Shown here piece by piece: positions 1 through 9,240 of a DNA stretch of 33,960 nt; the stretch's first letter is position 1; the number at the start of each line of letters is the position of its first letter. The DNA comes from Gnetum montanum (taxonomy: Eukaryota; Streptophyta; Gnetopsida; Gnetales; Gnetaceae), in assembly GCA_015680685.1 (NCBI GenBank), contig MNCI01022324.1:256338-290297 (forward strand), written 5' to 3'. Below the pieces are notes generated by a model, which saw nothing but the letters and a program-made list of their open reading frames with translations, did no database searches and was not told the origin of the DNA. The position numbers and the translations under genes are program-made.

Positions 1-1008
1 GGTTGTCAAAACTCTATCTCCAATAATATTGATATATTCTCCACAATTTTTATGCATCCATTCTAGCATCTTATTGATCTTTGCCTTGATTTCCTCTAAT
101 GATTGTTGTACTGGAAAAGATGGTTCTTCCTCCTTGAGATAAGTTGATTTGTCCTTTTTGTGATTATGGACCTCTATTAAGTTGAGATTTTGGTCCTGTT
201 GATGTTTTTCAACACTCTCCCATCTAGCCATTTCTCCTTCTTATTTTGCTACCTACTTAATAAGCTCTTGGAGTTGATGGGTTTGTAGTTCATATAGTTG
301 ACCTTGGCCATACATCCCTAGGGTCTCTCTTGATGCATCACCAAGCCCATCAATGATATGGTACATTAGCCTTTCCTTGGAGAACTCATGGCCTGGACAG
401 TTGTTTAATAGTGCATAATATCTTTCTACGGCCATGTCCAAGGGTTCATGTTGTGCTTGTTTCCACTCTAGGATTTGTTTCCTCAAGGTTGACACTCTTG
501 CATAGGTTTGATATCTTTTGTTAAAGAGTTCTACCATTGTTGGCCAATGTCATATTGAATTTGGTTTTAACAATCTATACCATATTTTTGCTTGACCAAT
601 GAGTGTCATAGGAAAGAGCTTGAGTTTTTTCCAACCGTTATCAATGTTGTTCCATGCACAGACATCATAGAAGGCTTGTAAATGTTCTTACAGATCTAAG
701 TCATAGCCCCTTGAGAAATTGGAAAAGTTACTTAAATCGAGCCTAGGTAGGCAACTCTCTTTACGATGCCTACAGGAGATTCGAACAGCCTCTTGTATTT
801 GCATTAAGCTTGTGGTGGCCAGTAGGGGTTCATCTTCATCGAGTAAGTTATGCATTCATGTGTTGGGATGATGTTTCCTTCATTTATGTTTATAAGAAAC
901 CCCCACCTTAGATTTCGTACTCCAATCTTCATTTTCATATAATTCGTTTATTCTCCAATGAATTGCCTCACTAGATGTAGTATTATCGTAGTCTTGTAGG
1001 AGAGGCAT
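1..1008 (-). pseudogene. gag: Ty3/gypsy gag, partial and broken (left-edge element)
   Basis: This is the structural capsid/nucleocapsid gene of a Tat/Athila-like LTR retrotransposon. It runs from a likely ATG at 1006-1008 off the left edge of the window. The best preserved part (537-253, 94 codons) holds the typical plant gag core, including the segment VELFNKRYQTYARVSTLRKQ and a following PLDMAVERYYALLNNCPGH stretch. It aligns by eye with the gags at 24105-24497 and 10200-10560. In-frame stops occur before the core, after an open first 40 codons, and again after the LQELIK end, so the gene is dead. Its N-terminus is short and lacks the Arg/Ser/His-rich extension of Elements A and I, so this is a distinct subfamily. 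The start was chosen because the frame opens at that ATG, about 120 bases downstream of the PBS in the sense direction. Confidence 0.85.
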
Positions 1009-1130
1009 GGTTGTGAAATTATGTGTGAATTTGTATGTGAATTTTTGTACTTACTTCTTCCTAAAAGATATATCATTAATTCCTATACAGCAACCTTGTA
1101 TGATATAACTAATCTAGATAACTAGCATCG

Positions 1131-1148
1131 TCCCCAACAATGGTGCCA
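1131..1148 (-). other. Primer-binding site (tRNA-Asp type), left-edge element
   Basis: The minus strand reads TGGCACCATTGTTGGGGA, one base inside the LTR. It matches the complement of the plant tRNA-Asp 3' end (TGGCGCCGTTGCCGGGGA) except for a few transitions. This is the usual primer of Tat/Athila gypsy elements and it fixes the element as minus strand. Confidence 0.85.
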
Positions 1149-1149
1149 A

Positions 1150-1990
1150 TGATGAGTGGTCAGGTACCCCTACATTCAACCATATGAATACAAGTGTTTC
1201 AAGCATGATCTAGTCAAACTCTGTAGATGGACTAGTTGTGGTATCTAGACAGTTACTCATAGATTGCAATTCGTTGTCTTCCCACCTAGACTAGTATTAG
1301 CTTTATCACATATGGTTTAGTCCAGAGTGAGGTGTATGATGTGTTCCTACACTAATGCTACTCCTGGATGTGATGGAAAACAATATCAACTAAGCTAGGA
1401 GAGAGGATGAGAGAGAATCTAAACTAGCCTAAGTACGATGAGCATCCATTTCTTAATCATATGTACACATCTTAGACTTCGTGCATGAATACCACTGGGA
1501 TTACCAAGCACATGGCCTAGGTACACTACTGGGTTACCAAGTAGTCACACTTAAATGCTCGTGATTAAGTCATACTCATTCTGTGTTACTAGGAGATAAG
1601 GGTAGAGAGATATTAACTAAGAAAGTAGTAAATAATAATAACAATTAAGTAATTAAGCTAAGTGGATGCTGCAATGATGAAGTAATCTCGATCTTTATTA
1701 CCAGTCATGTGCATCTCCAAGTACGTCACACTTGAATAAGGATGTTGTACAATTACAATCATCGCACTGCGGGCATGCACTAGGAGAAAAGGGTTGAGAG
1801 GAAAACTACTAGAAACTAAAAACTTAAAAACTTTCAACCTTAAAAAATTGTCTACCAGATCTACCTACCTCTTATTTATAGATGAGGAGACAGGCTGCGA
1901 TATCACATCTAGGCTATGATATCGCATACGTGATATCGCGTACGCAATATCATGGGTGCGATATCGTAGCCAAAAATTCATAACTTATTA
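1150..1990 (-). repeat. 5' LTR of left-edge element (LTR copy 1)
   Basis: The LTR is bounded on the plus strand by TGATGAG (next to the PBS) and a decayed CTTATTA, where other copies have CTCATCA. It contains a minus-strand TATA box at 1873-1880 (TATAAATA) and a poly(A) signal AATAAA at 1694-1699. Between the TATA box and the LTR end lies a GATATC array at 1899-1965. Clear relatives are at 2743, 11837, 19463 and 25730, but this copy's partner LTR lies outside the window, so no target duplication can be checked. Confidence 0.85.
1899..1965. repeat. 14-bp GATATC palindromic array in U3
   Basis: GATATC or AATATC hexamers start at 1918, 1932, 1946 and 1960, an exact 14-bp period, with a further one at 1899. 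The spacer approximates GCGTACGC, so both parts of the unit are self-complementary. Confidence 0.85.
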
Positions 1991-2742
1991 TCTATTTTCT
2001 TGATATTTTATTATTATTTTATTCTTATTTGTATATTTTTTAGTTGGTTTGGCTAATATTTTTTTGCAACTATCCATGTGCATGGTTGTCAAGCTACCTA
2101 ATGCCTCCAACAAAAATCACAAGGGAGTATGTCTTATTAGTTTGTTTATCCTACTCAGTCTTAGGACTAATTGCCTTATTTTTTTGTGTTTTTAGGTGAT
2201 TATGTTAGCTTAGATGAGGAGGACTTAGAAAATAATGTTGATGATTAATTTTTACATTGAGATATTAAAATAAGACTTTGATTTCAATTTAAGTTGAATT
2301 CTATGTTGTAATGTTTAGTTGTATTATTGTATTAGGATGTTGTCTTAGCATTGTACTTCATCTATTTTTGGTACAAACCAACTCTTAACTATATTTTTTC
2401 ATGTTGTGTATCTTATCATGCTATTATAATTATCAATTATATAAAGTTAGAGCCTAATGCCTTTGGATGCAAATGTATTTTCTCATCTATAATCAATTTA
2501 ATATTTACAAATTCATTACTATTTTGGCATCTTAGTTATATTTTTGTTACTACTATAATTAATATTTTTCACTTAGAAAATAGGGAAACATCCTATTTTT
2601 CCTTTATGCATAGGTTAAGTTTGAAAGACATGAGGCTATTATCACTATCTTGTCAACATTTACATTTTGTTTCTTTTTTTTTGTCCTAATGTTTCAATTT
2701 TATGGGTGTCTATTTCTTTACCTATTATATTTTCTTGGCATC
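1991..2742. other. AT-rich flank, no assignable gene
   Basis: This stretch lies between the left-edge LTR and Element A. It is AT-rich with open frames of about 110 codons that have no recognisable motif. One weak hint of a host or transposase gene end is a pyrimidine-rich tract ending in TTTTTAG at 2195, followed by 17 acidic codons (frame from 2198) and a TAA at 2246-2248, as a last exon could look. With no upstream exon in view this is not a gene call. The last five bases (2738-2742, GCATC) are the target duplication of Element A. Confidence 0.4.
2738..2742. repeat. Target-site duplication GCATC, low side of Element A
   Basis: GCATC directly precedes the TGATGAG LTR end and is identical to 12664-12668. 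Five bases is the normal Ty3/gypsy duplication length. Confidence 0.9.
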
Positions 2743-3466
2743 TGATGAGCGGCAAGGTGCCCCTATGCTCAACCATACAAATATGAGCATTATGCATGAT
2801 CTAGTTGAACTCCAAGGACTAAGTGCTTATGTGCCTTCAAAGAACAAGGATGGGTTAGATGATCGTTTTCCTCCCAAGCTTACTCTTATGGTGCGATTGT
2901 ATGGTTAAGTAAACTTGAGGTATATGATTTTTATGCTTTTTATGTTTTATGTTCTTGTGCTAAAAAGGGAGAAATGAAATAATTAAGTAACTAATTTAAT
3001 TTAACTAATTAGCTAGGTTCTAACTAGTCCTAACACCAGAATCCATTTCCACTCTCCATAAACATCCTAAACCAGCGTAACACTACTAGGATTACCAAAG
3101 GCTAGTCGTTACTGGGTTACCAAGTGTTCCACATATGCTCAAAGTGGTCATACTAAGTGTGATTACTTGTTGAAACTTAACAAATCAATAAAATGGCCAA
3201 TTAACTAACAAAATCATTGAATAACCATAAATAACATTAAATGCAATAAATAAGCTATTCTAAATGTTGCAAGGTTTATCACAAAGTTCATCTTTATTTC
3301 CAGACACAAGGAGTGCTCAGGTACACAATGCTTGAATAAAGATCCGTTCACTTTATGACTCCTACTGTGAACACTCAGAAATAATTCTAACTTCGAAAAG
3401 GGAAAACTACAAGAGTTTAGGTAAGGGACTACAAAACTAACTACAAAATCAAGTGTCCTCGTCTCT

Positions 3467-3474
3467 TATTTATA
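3467..3474 (-). promoter_or_regulatory. TATA box of Element A 3' LTR
   Basis: TATAAATA on the minus strand, conserved at the same place in all six LTRs of the window, about 170 bases upstream (sense) of the AATAAA signal. Confidence 0.7.
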
Positions 3475-3492
3475 GGTAATGAGACAAGATCC

Positions 3493-3560
3493 GATATCGC
3501 ATGTTCGATATCACTTTGGCACCTCCGATATCGCGTAACCGATATCGATGGTCCAATATC
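3493..3560. repeat. GATATC palindromic array in U3, Element A 3' LTR
   Basis: Five GATATC/AATATC hexamers lie at 3493, 3507, 3527, 3541 and 3555. Spacers include GCATGTTC, GCGTAACC and GATGGTCC. Confidence 0.85.
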
Positions 3561-3571
3561 ATAACTCATCA

Positions 3572-3586
3572 TACCCCAATGACTGA
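3572..3586 (-). other. Polypurine tract of Element A
   Basis: Minus strand TTCAGTCATTGGGGTA abuts the 3' LTR. It is the plus-strand DNA primer site. In Element I the same site reads TAGTCATGGGGGTA, so one G has changed here. Confidence 0.8.
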
Positions 3587-5478
3587 ATGAAAATATTGAA
3601 AAGATATGGGATTATTGATTAAATGACAACTGACGGTGACATGGAATGATAGACTCAAAGTGCCTGGTGAATGGATCTACAAACATATTACAACATTGGT
3701 GTTCAAAACCATTGTGGTGAACACTATACATAAATGACATCTAGACACTCATTTGATAGCTTGAAGAGAGAGAGAAAAGAAAATGAGGCTCGTTGCTACC
3801 GATGTCAAAAATGTGCACACCATTGTTCATTCATGGCCACATGATCAAGCTTGTTCCTTGCATAAACGCTTTTTGCTCCAGTCCATCTTGAGTGCTCCCT
3901 TCTATCCCAGTCCATTGTTTGTGTGATTGCCATCTGCACACACAACACAGTCATGAATTAGCAAGGATAAATAAGACATAATGTCGTTGATACCTTGCCT
4001 CGATATAAAGCATATTGGCTAGGTTGTGGATATGGCAGATACTAAGTTAAAGGTTTATAACTAATGACTACCCAAGGTGTAGGGGTGAGATAAGTAATGA
4101 AATGGAAAAGTTTGTGACAAGATCCCCACGACTAAGAGTGAACCTCTAGTAGCGATAGGGTGGAAAAATTGAAAGAATAAGAAAGATGAGAGAAATAACA
4201 ATGGTGAAGCCATTAAAACAAAACAAAAATGGATGTCACTGATGGGGTGAACAAGAAATAGTTGATTGCAAGAAATGTTTTTAAGGAAAAGAACTTAACA
4301 AGTGAACCAAAAAGGAATGCTAGTGGGTCCTCCCCAAAGCAAGCTTATGCCCTTAATGCCCTAACAAACCCACAAACCCAAGAGCCTGTAGGCTCTTGGA
4401 ATGACATATGGAAACAATGGTTAAGAACTTACCCACAAGAGTTTACCAAAGAATAATAATGCAACAACCAAGATATAGATTAATCATAAAACTGGCAATG
4501 AGGTGGAATATGGAAGGTAATATGGAAAAAGAGGAGAGAATGGAATGGAATCCCAAAATCAAGGTTGTGTAAAGTCCCTTGTGTAGTATGTGATTAAGGT
4601 GGCTTAATAAAATTCAGCCCAAATCCAGATTAAAAGTAACCACATCTAGTGACCTTGAATCAACACACTTGACCAATCCACCCTTGTAAGGCAACAAGAA
4701 TGTGTCCACAAAGCCACCACCATTCCAACAAGAGAAAGATAGAAGAGAAAGAAGCGAGAAAGGGCCTTAGTTAGAGGGAACCTTCAGGCATGGGTAACAT
4801 GTCTTTCTAATGCCATAACTAGTGCTTGTATCCCATGTTTCTTATTATGTCTAAGAGGTGTGCTTTGAATTCTCACCATTTTCATTTTTATTTTTATTTT
4901 TATTTTGTGTGAGAACCACACCATGTAAAGACTTATTTGATTTAGTCAACTTCCTGATATTTCATCAAGAGTGGAATGGTGGAAAACTTATGAAAAACAT
5001 CCAAGTACCCAAGAGAATAGCCAGCACAAATGCGTCGAATCCTCTTGAGATCACATCCTTTTCAATCCATTTGAATCTTTCCTTGATTTTAAGAATACCA
5101 AGTCACCAATTCATTAATAAGTTTACTCATAAAAAGGGACAGTACAGTTCCAAGATCAAGGGAGACCATAGAGCTAAATGGATAAATGGATGATGTGGAC
5201 TTATTGCCTGTTTCATCAAAAGAAACCATATTTTAGTATCAACATTAAAATTCAAAGGTAAAAGCCAAACATTAGCAATCAACACCATTATAGTACAATC
5301 CACCATCATGAGCACTTATTAGATGAGGAGTGAAAGTAATTTAAATAAAATTTAATAGAAAAAGAAACAATAAAAATGTTAATAATGATGTAAAACAAAA
5401 ACAAGTAAAGATGAAAAATGTGTAAAAAAAAGGACAAAAGAAATGAGGGCTTTAGAATGGTTAGCATTAGTGGCCATG
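3587..5478 (-). other. Post-pol non-coding block of Element A
   Basis: No convincing gene is present. The block is homologous, in order, to 20486-22458 of Element I and to 28600-30693 of Element II. Shared landmarks are a GCCATCTGCACACACA segment near 3938 (the ORF3 start region in Element II), a GTGGGTCCTCCCCAAAGCAAG segment near 4324, a GAATTCTCAC-(T-rich)-GTGAGAACCACACCATG hairpin at 4870-4915, and a T-rich (sense) tract at 5330-5440. A PPT-like sequence occurs at 4123-4134. The stretch 3587-3938, where Element II has ORF3, is only about 350 bases here. A short sense frame opens at the ATG near 3939 but stops after some 40 codons. Confidence 0.7.
4870..4915. repeat. Conserved post-pol inverted repeat (Element A)
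   Basis: TTCTCAC (4870-4876) pairs with GTGAGAA (4909-4915) across a loop of repeated TTTTTA. The same structure is found at 21757-21820, 29946-29985 and 30032-30062. Confidence 0.7.
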
Positions 5479-6640
5479 TTCCCCACGACTGAGTTGGAAG
5501 GAGGAGATCCTAAATAATGAGCAAGGTTATCCATTAATAGAGGTAGTGTTAGTATTGGTTGTTTTAGGCTCATGGAAAGGTTTGGTTTGCTGGATGTTGA
5601 CTAATAATTTCCTATTTGGGCTTTCAGGTTTATAGATCATCATGGCCCCTAAAGGGAAAGTTTTATGAATGATATAAGATCCTTCCCACAGTGTTTGAAA
5701 TTTAGTTCATTGTGGCACATGTGTGGGATTCTAATACAAAACCTTATCTCCTGGTTGGTATTTGACTTTCCTAATCCTTAGGTCATGATGTTGCGTGTTG
5801 AAGGCCTTATGGAATTCGTTGGATGATAGGGTGGCTAATTGGTTTTCATCTAGCAAGTTAAGGTTCATTAACTATTCTTTTTGTGCTAGATTGAGGTCAA
5901 GGTTGAGGTCACATGCTATAGATAGTGTACAGAACTCAGCTTGGATAGAAAGTGTTGGAAGTTTACCATACACTAACTCATAGGGAGAATACCCTATAGG
6001 GAGTTTCCATGTGGAGTGGTATGCCCAAAGAGCATCATTAAGTTTGGTGCTCCAATCTCACCTATACTTGCTAATGGTTCATTTCAATATTTTTTTTATC
6101 TCCCTATTGGTGACTTCAGCTTGACCATTCGCCTGAGGATGATATGGTGTAGTCAACTTATGCTCAACTCCTAAGCATCACATCAACTTTCAAAAAGTTG
6201 CACCTATAAAATGTGTACCATTATCAAAAATAAGTGCACGAGGCATGCCAAACCTATTTATGATTTTTTGTTGAAAAAATCATGCAGTGGTAGATGATGT
6301 GCAGTCAGTGACAGTGGTTGCTTCTACCCATTTTGTAAAATAGTCAACAGCAACAATGATGTATGCTTTTCCATTGGACATCAATGTAATAGGCCCAATA
6401 AAATCAATTCCCCATATGTCAAAGGGTTCTAAGGGTTGAATCCATTGTTGTGGACCCTCCATTCTAGTAGTCATTCCCCCATCACGTTGGCAGTGCTCAT
6501 AAGATTGGATGAAATGATGAGCATCCTAGAACAATGTAGGCCAATAATATCCTACAAGTAAGATTTTAATGGTTTTTCATCTCCCAACGTAATGACCCGC
6601 ACAAGCGCCCTCATGAGCATCTTGGAGAACTCGCAATTGA
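5479..6640 (-). pseudogene. int: Integrase domain of Element A pol (broken)
   Basis: Integrase inserts the cDNA into the host genome. Read on the minus strand, the N-terminal zinc-binding region near 6610-6480 keeps its two His (AHEGACAGHYVG) but reads SYEHCQR where the family has two Cys, so one Cys is lost. The catalytic core follows: WGIDFIGP with the first Asp near 6430, VAVDYFTKWVEA, then IFDNGTHF with the second Asp near 6230, and [16 protein letters not shown] with the catalytic Glu near 6110. The C-terminal part (ALWAYHSTWKLPIGYSPYEL, then GAMMIYKPESPNRK) ends near 5479 in QLSRGEHGH, with no chromodomain. Several in-frame stops make it inactive. The three DDE residues themselves are still readable. 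Confidence 0.9.
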
Positions 6641-7300
6641 TCTACCTTGGGAACACACCATCAAGCCAATCCATCAGAACATACCTTATCAAGTTTTCCA
6701 TTAATTTCCATGAAATATTTGGCTTGGTAAAGAAACTGTTGTTTTTTTTTAATGTCCAACGCTTGTGGTGTTTCTTATGTAAGGAGATAGGTAAGAATGT
6801 TACTATACCAATTTTTATTTGTAGTTAATTGATTATTTACTACACCTACAAAGAGGAGTTTATCAAGAAAGTGGTCAAAATGGGATATTCATCCTCTTTG
6901 TTATCCCATTATAACCAAGATAAATGATCAACAACAACATTCTTGGTGCCTTTACGATTAATCATCATAAGATTGAACTCTTGCAAGATTACAAGCCATC
7001 ATATGATGCAAGGGCTCACCATTGGTTTATTCATTAGGAACCGAATTGCACTATGGTCCATGTGTACAAATATCTTATAGCCCAATACATAGTGCCTAAA
7101 TTTTTCTAGTGCAAACACCACAGCCATTAACTCTTTTTCTATTGTGGTGTAATTAAGTTGTACACTAGCAATACTTCAACTTGCATAGTGAATATAATAG
7201 GGTCATTTATGGTCATCTAACTATGTAAGTATGACTCCTAAAGTAAAGTTGGATGCGTCAGTCATTATGTGGAATGGTCTAGACCAGTCATGAGCTTGTA
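6641..7300 (-). pseudogene. RNase H domain of Element A pol (broken)
   Basis: RNase H degrades the RNA template during reverse transcription. The minus strand shows FHIMTDASNFTLGVIL with the catalytic Asp at about 7255-7263, then NYTTIEKELMAVVFALEKFR with the Glu near 7140, and FVHMDHSAIRFLM near 7050. The order RT-RNase H-integrase is that of Ty3/gypsy. At least four stops interrupt the frame. Between this domain and the integrase zinc finger is a short linker that I could not place in detail. Confidence 0.82.
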
Positions 7301-8530
7301 GAATAGGTGTTTCTACAAGCTTCTGTTTCAAGGTTTGGAAGGCTAGCTCACATTTCCTAGTCCATTCAAAGGGTATGTCCTTCTTCATTAGTTCTACCAA
7401 AGGTTTTGTAATCCTTGAAAAGTTCTCAATGAAGTGTCTATAATAGCCAATATGTCCAAGGAATGATCAGATATCTTTTACAGTGTCAGGTTGACAAGTG
7501 ATTCCATGGATGGCTTTAATCTTTTCAGGATCTACCTCTATCCCTGTTTGTGAAATCTTGTGCCCTAATACAATGCCTTCTTGGACCATTAAATGGCTTT
7601 TTTGTCAATTGAGCCTTAAGTTGGTTTCAACACATCGTTTCAGTACTTTCTTTAATCAATCCAATGCTTGTTCGAAGTCCGCTCCATAGGTGGAGAAATC
7701 ATCCATAAAGAACTCCATACCATTCCCTGTTTGCTGCTAAAAGATACTTAAAACCAAGTGTTGAAATGTTGTTGGGGCATTACACAAGCCAAATGGCATC
7801 TACCTATATGCAAATGTCCCCCAAGGACTTGTGAATGTAGTCTTGGCTTGGTCTTCTGGTGCTATTTGAATTTGATTGTATCCAATGTAACCATCTAGAA
7901 AACTATAGTAGCAATGCCCTACAATGTAATCTAAGACTTCGTCGACAAATGGCAATGGGAAATGGTCTTTCAATGTTGCCATGTTTAGCAGCCTAAAGTC
8001 TATACACACCCTTCATTTGCCTTCCTTTTTAGGCACAATGAATAATGGGCTAACCCATTCACTATCAGCAATGGGGTAGATGAACTCAGCTTTTAGAACT
8101 TGTTCAATTTCTTCTTTAACCACTTGCTTAAGCTTTGGGTTCAATCGCCTTTACAGTTGTTGTCAAGGTTTCATGGAGGGGTCAGTGTAAATTCTATGAT
8201 GTCATATCCTAGGATCTATTTCGGTTAATTCAGGATATAACCAAGCAAAGTCTTTCAACCATTTGTTTACCATTTTCAATAGTCTTACTTTTTGTTGAGG
8301 TGTGAGCTTAGCGTTAATAATTACCAATTTTCCATTCTTGAGAAATGTGTACTCCATAATAGTGGGTAATGGTTTTAACTCAAGGGCCTCTTGCTTGAAC
8401 TCATCAGGGATTTCCAACTTCCTCCAATTGATATTTTCTATGTCAGGACTTGGAACTTGGCAATGGACTTGCTCTAATGTATCTATGATATCGATGTAGG
8501 CACAAGTCAAGCTCTCAGTTGGTTTCATGC
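7301..8530 (-). pseudogene. Reverse transcriptase domain of Element A pol (broken)
   Basis: RT makes cDNA from the element RNA. The upstream part (8528-8202) contains LELKPLPTIMEYTFL and KLTPQQKVRLLKMVNKW, typical of Tat/Athila pol. The fingers and palm at 8009-7800 read CIDFRLLNMATLKDHFPLP and then FLDGYIGYNQIQIAPEDQ with the first catalytic Asp. MPFGLCNAPTTFQ follows near 7785, and the active-site box reads FMDD at about 7699-7710. Then comes the thumb, GHIGYYRHFIENFS near 7440. Stops lie at several points (for example just before MPFGL), so no full RT can be made. All catalytic Asp codons can still be recognised. Confidence 0.93.
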
Positions 8531-8946
8531 ATATAGTTGAATTACTCTATTGGTCAATTGTCAGTCACTAGGTTCCTTCCTATCTTGTGGCTACTGCATA
8601 CAGGCATTTTTGTATATCCGTTACTTATGCATACTGGTTGCATGCAAGTAGTGTCAAGCATTGTACAAACTAAAACTTCTACACGTAGTTGCACCCTATG
8701 TCACTGTATGCAATGCATGGAACTTTCTTCTTCTCAGTCTTTCCAAACATTTTATTTTGAGATTTCTAAGGAAAGATCGCATATTTCTAGGTGTGCATCA
8801 ATCTTGCTTAGCCATGCTCTTTCCATTATGATTGGGAAGTCCTCCTTACAGTTGTTGACTTGAATCACTAGAAAATCAGCTGGATATGACCACCCATAAA
8901 TAGTGGTGATAATGTCCTCCACTTGTCCTAATGGGACAATGATGGA
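8531..8946 (-). pseudogene. Degenerate protease-RT linker of Element A
   Basis: No frame stays open and no domain motif is visible. It is placed in pol only because it lies between protease and RT. The region 8560-8640 (with GGCTACTGCATACAGGCATT) is shared with Element I at 22690-22730, where the sequence then enters the N gap. Confidence 0.5.
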
Positions 8947-9240
8947 CTAGTTAGCCAACTCTAAATGAATGTTACTCTTTTTTAGTGGAGGTAGGTTCCA
9001 AGCTTTGTACATTTCTTGAGAGATTAAGTTAACACTAGAACCTAAATCCAAAAGAGCTTTGCAAGGCTCATTTCCAGAAATTTGCAAATATATAAGACTC
9101 CTAGGATCAAAGAATTTCCTAGGAAGATGGCCAACTTTAATCCAATCGATAATGGCATGAGTCAACATGACCATGTGCGTTGGATGCAATTTTTGGTTCG
9201 AAGGAAGCTTCAAAGATTCAAATGATGGTGAGGTAATTGG
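8947..9240 (-). pseudogene. Retroviral-type aspartic protease of Element A
   Basis: The protease cleaves the Gag-Pol polyprotein. The minus-strand frame 9213-8947 (88 codons) contains ALLDLGSSVNLISQEMYKAW. This is the plant gypsy active-site region, in which the catalytic Asp is in D-L-G-S-S rather than D-T/S-G. Downstream NLPPLKKSNIHLELAN matches the usual continuation. It is preceded by a linker reading FFDPRSLIYLQISGN, as in Tat/Athila elements. The local frame is open but it is cut off from gag and RT by stops. Confidence 0.88.

Larger units (their letters stand above)
2743..3571 (-). repeat. 3' LTR of Element A (LTR copy 2)
   Basis: The LTR runs from TGATGAG to CTCATCA. Minus-strand landmarks are the TATA box at 3467-3474 and the poly(A) signal AATAAA at 3293-3298. 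The latter sits in a 9-bp stem (ATCTTTATT 3290-3298 with AATAAAGAT 3335-3343). The GATATC array starts at 3493, 3507, 3527, 3541 and 3555. Its partner is 11837-12663. The array spacing of 14, 20, 14 and 14 is identical in both. Confidence 0.93.

Noticed and set aside
1899-1965. CRISPR-like array
   Set aside because: The repeats are 6-14 bp, lie inside plant LTRs and have no spacers of CRISPR type.
2198-2248. Possible last exon of a host or hAT-like gene
   Set aside because: Seventeen acidic codons after a TTTTTAG acceptor-like site are too little; no upstream exon is visible.
2351-2908. Plus-strand frames of 112 and 68 codons
   Set aside because: The first lies in AT-rich flank without motifs; the second runs across the boundary into the antisense of an LTR.
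4262-4456. 64-codon plus-strand frame
   Set aside because: It is antisense in the post-pol block; the homologous places in Elements I and II do not keep the frame.
8537-8863. 108-codon plus-strand frame
   Set aside because: It is antisense to degraded pol between protease and RT, with no motif of its own.
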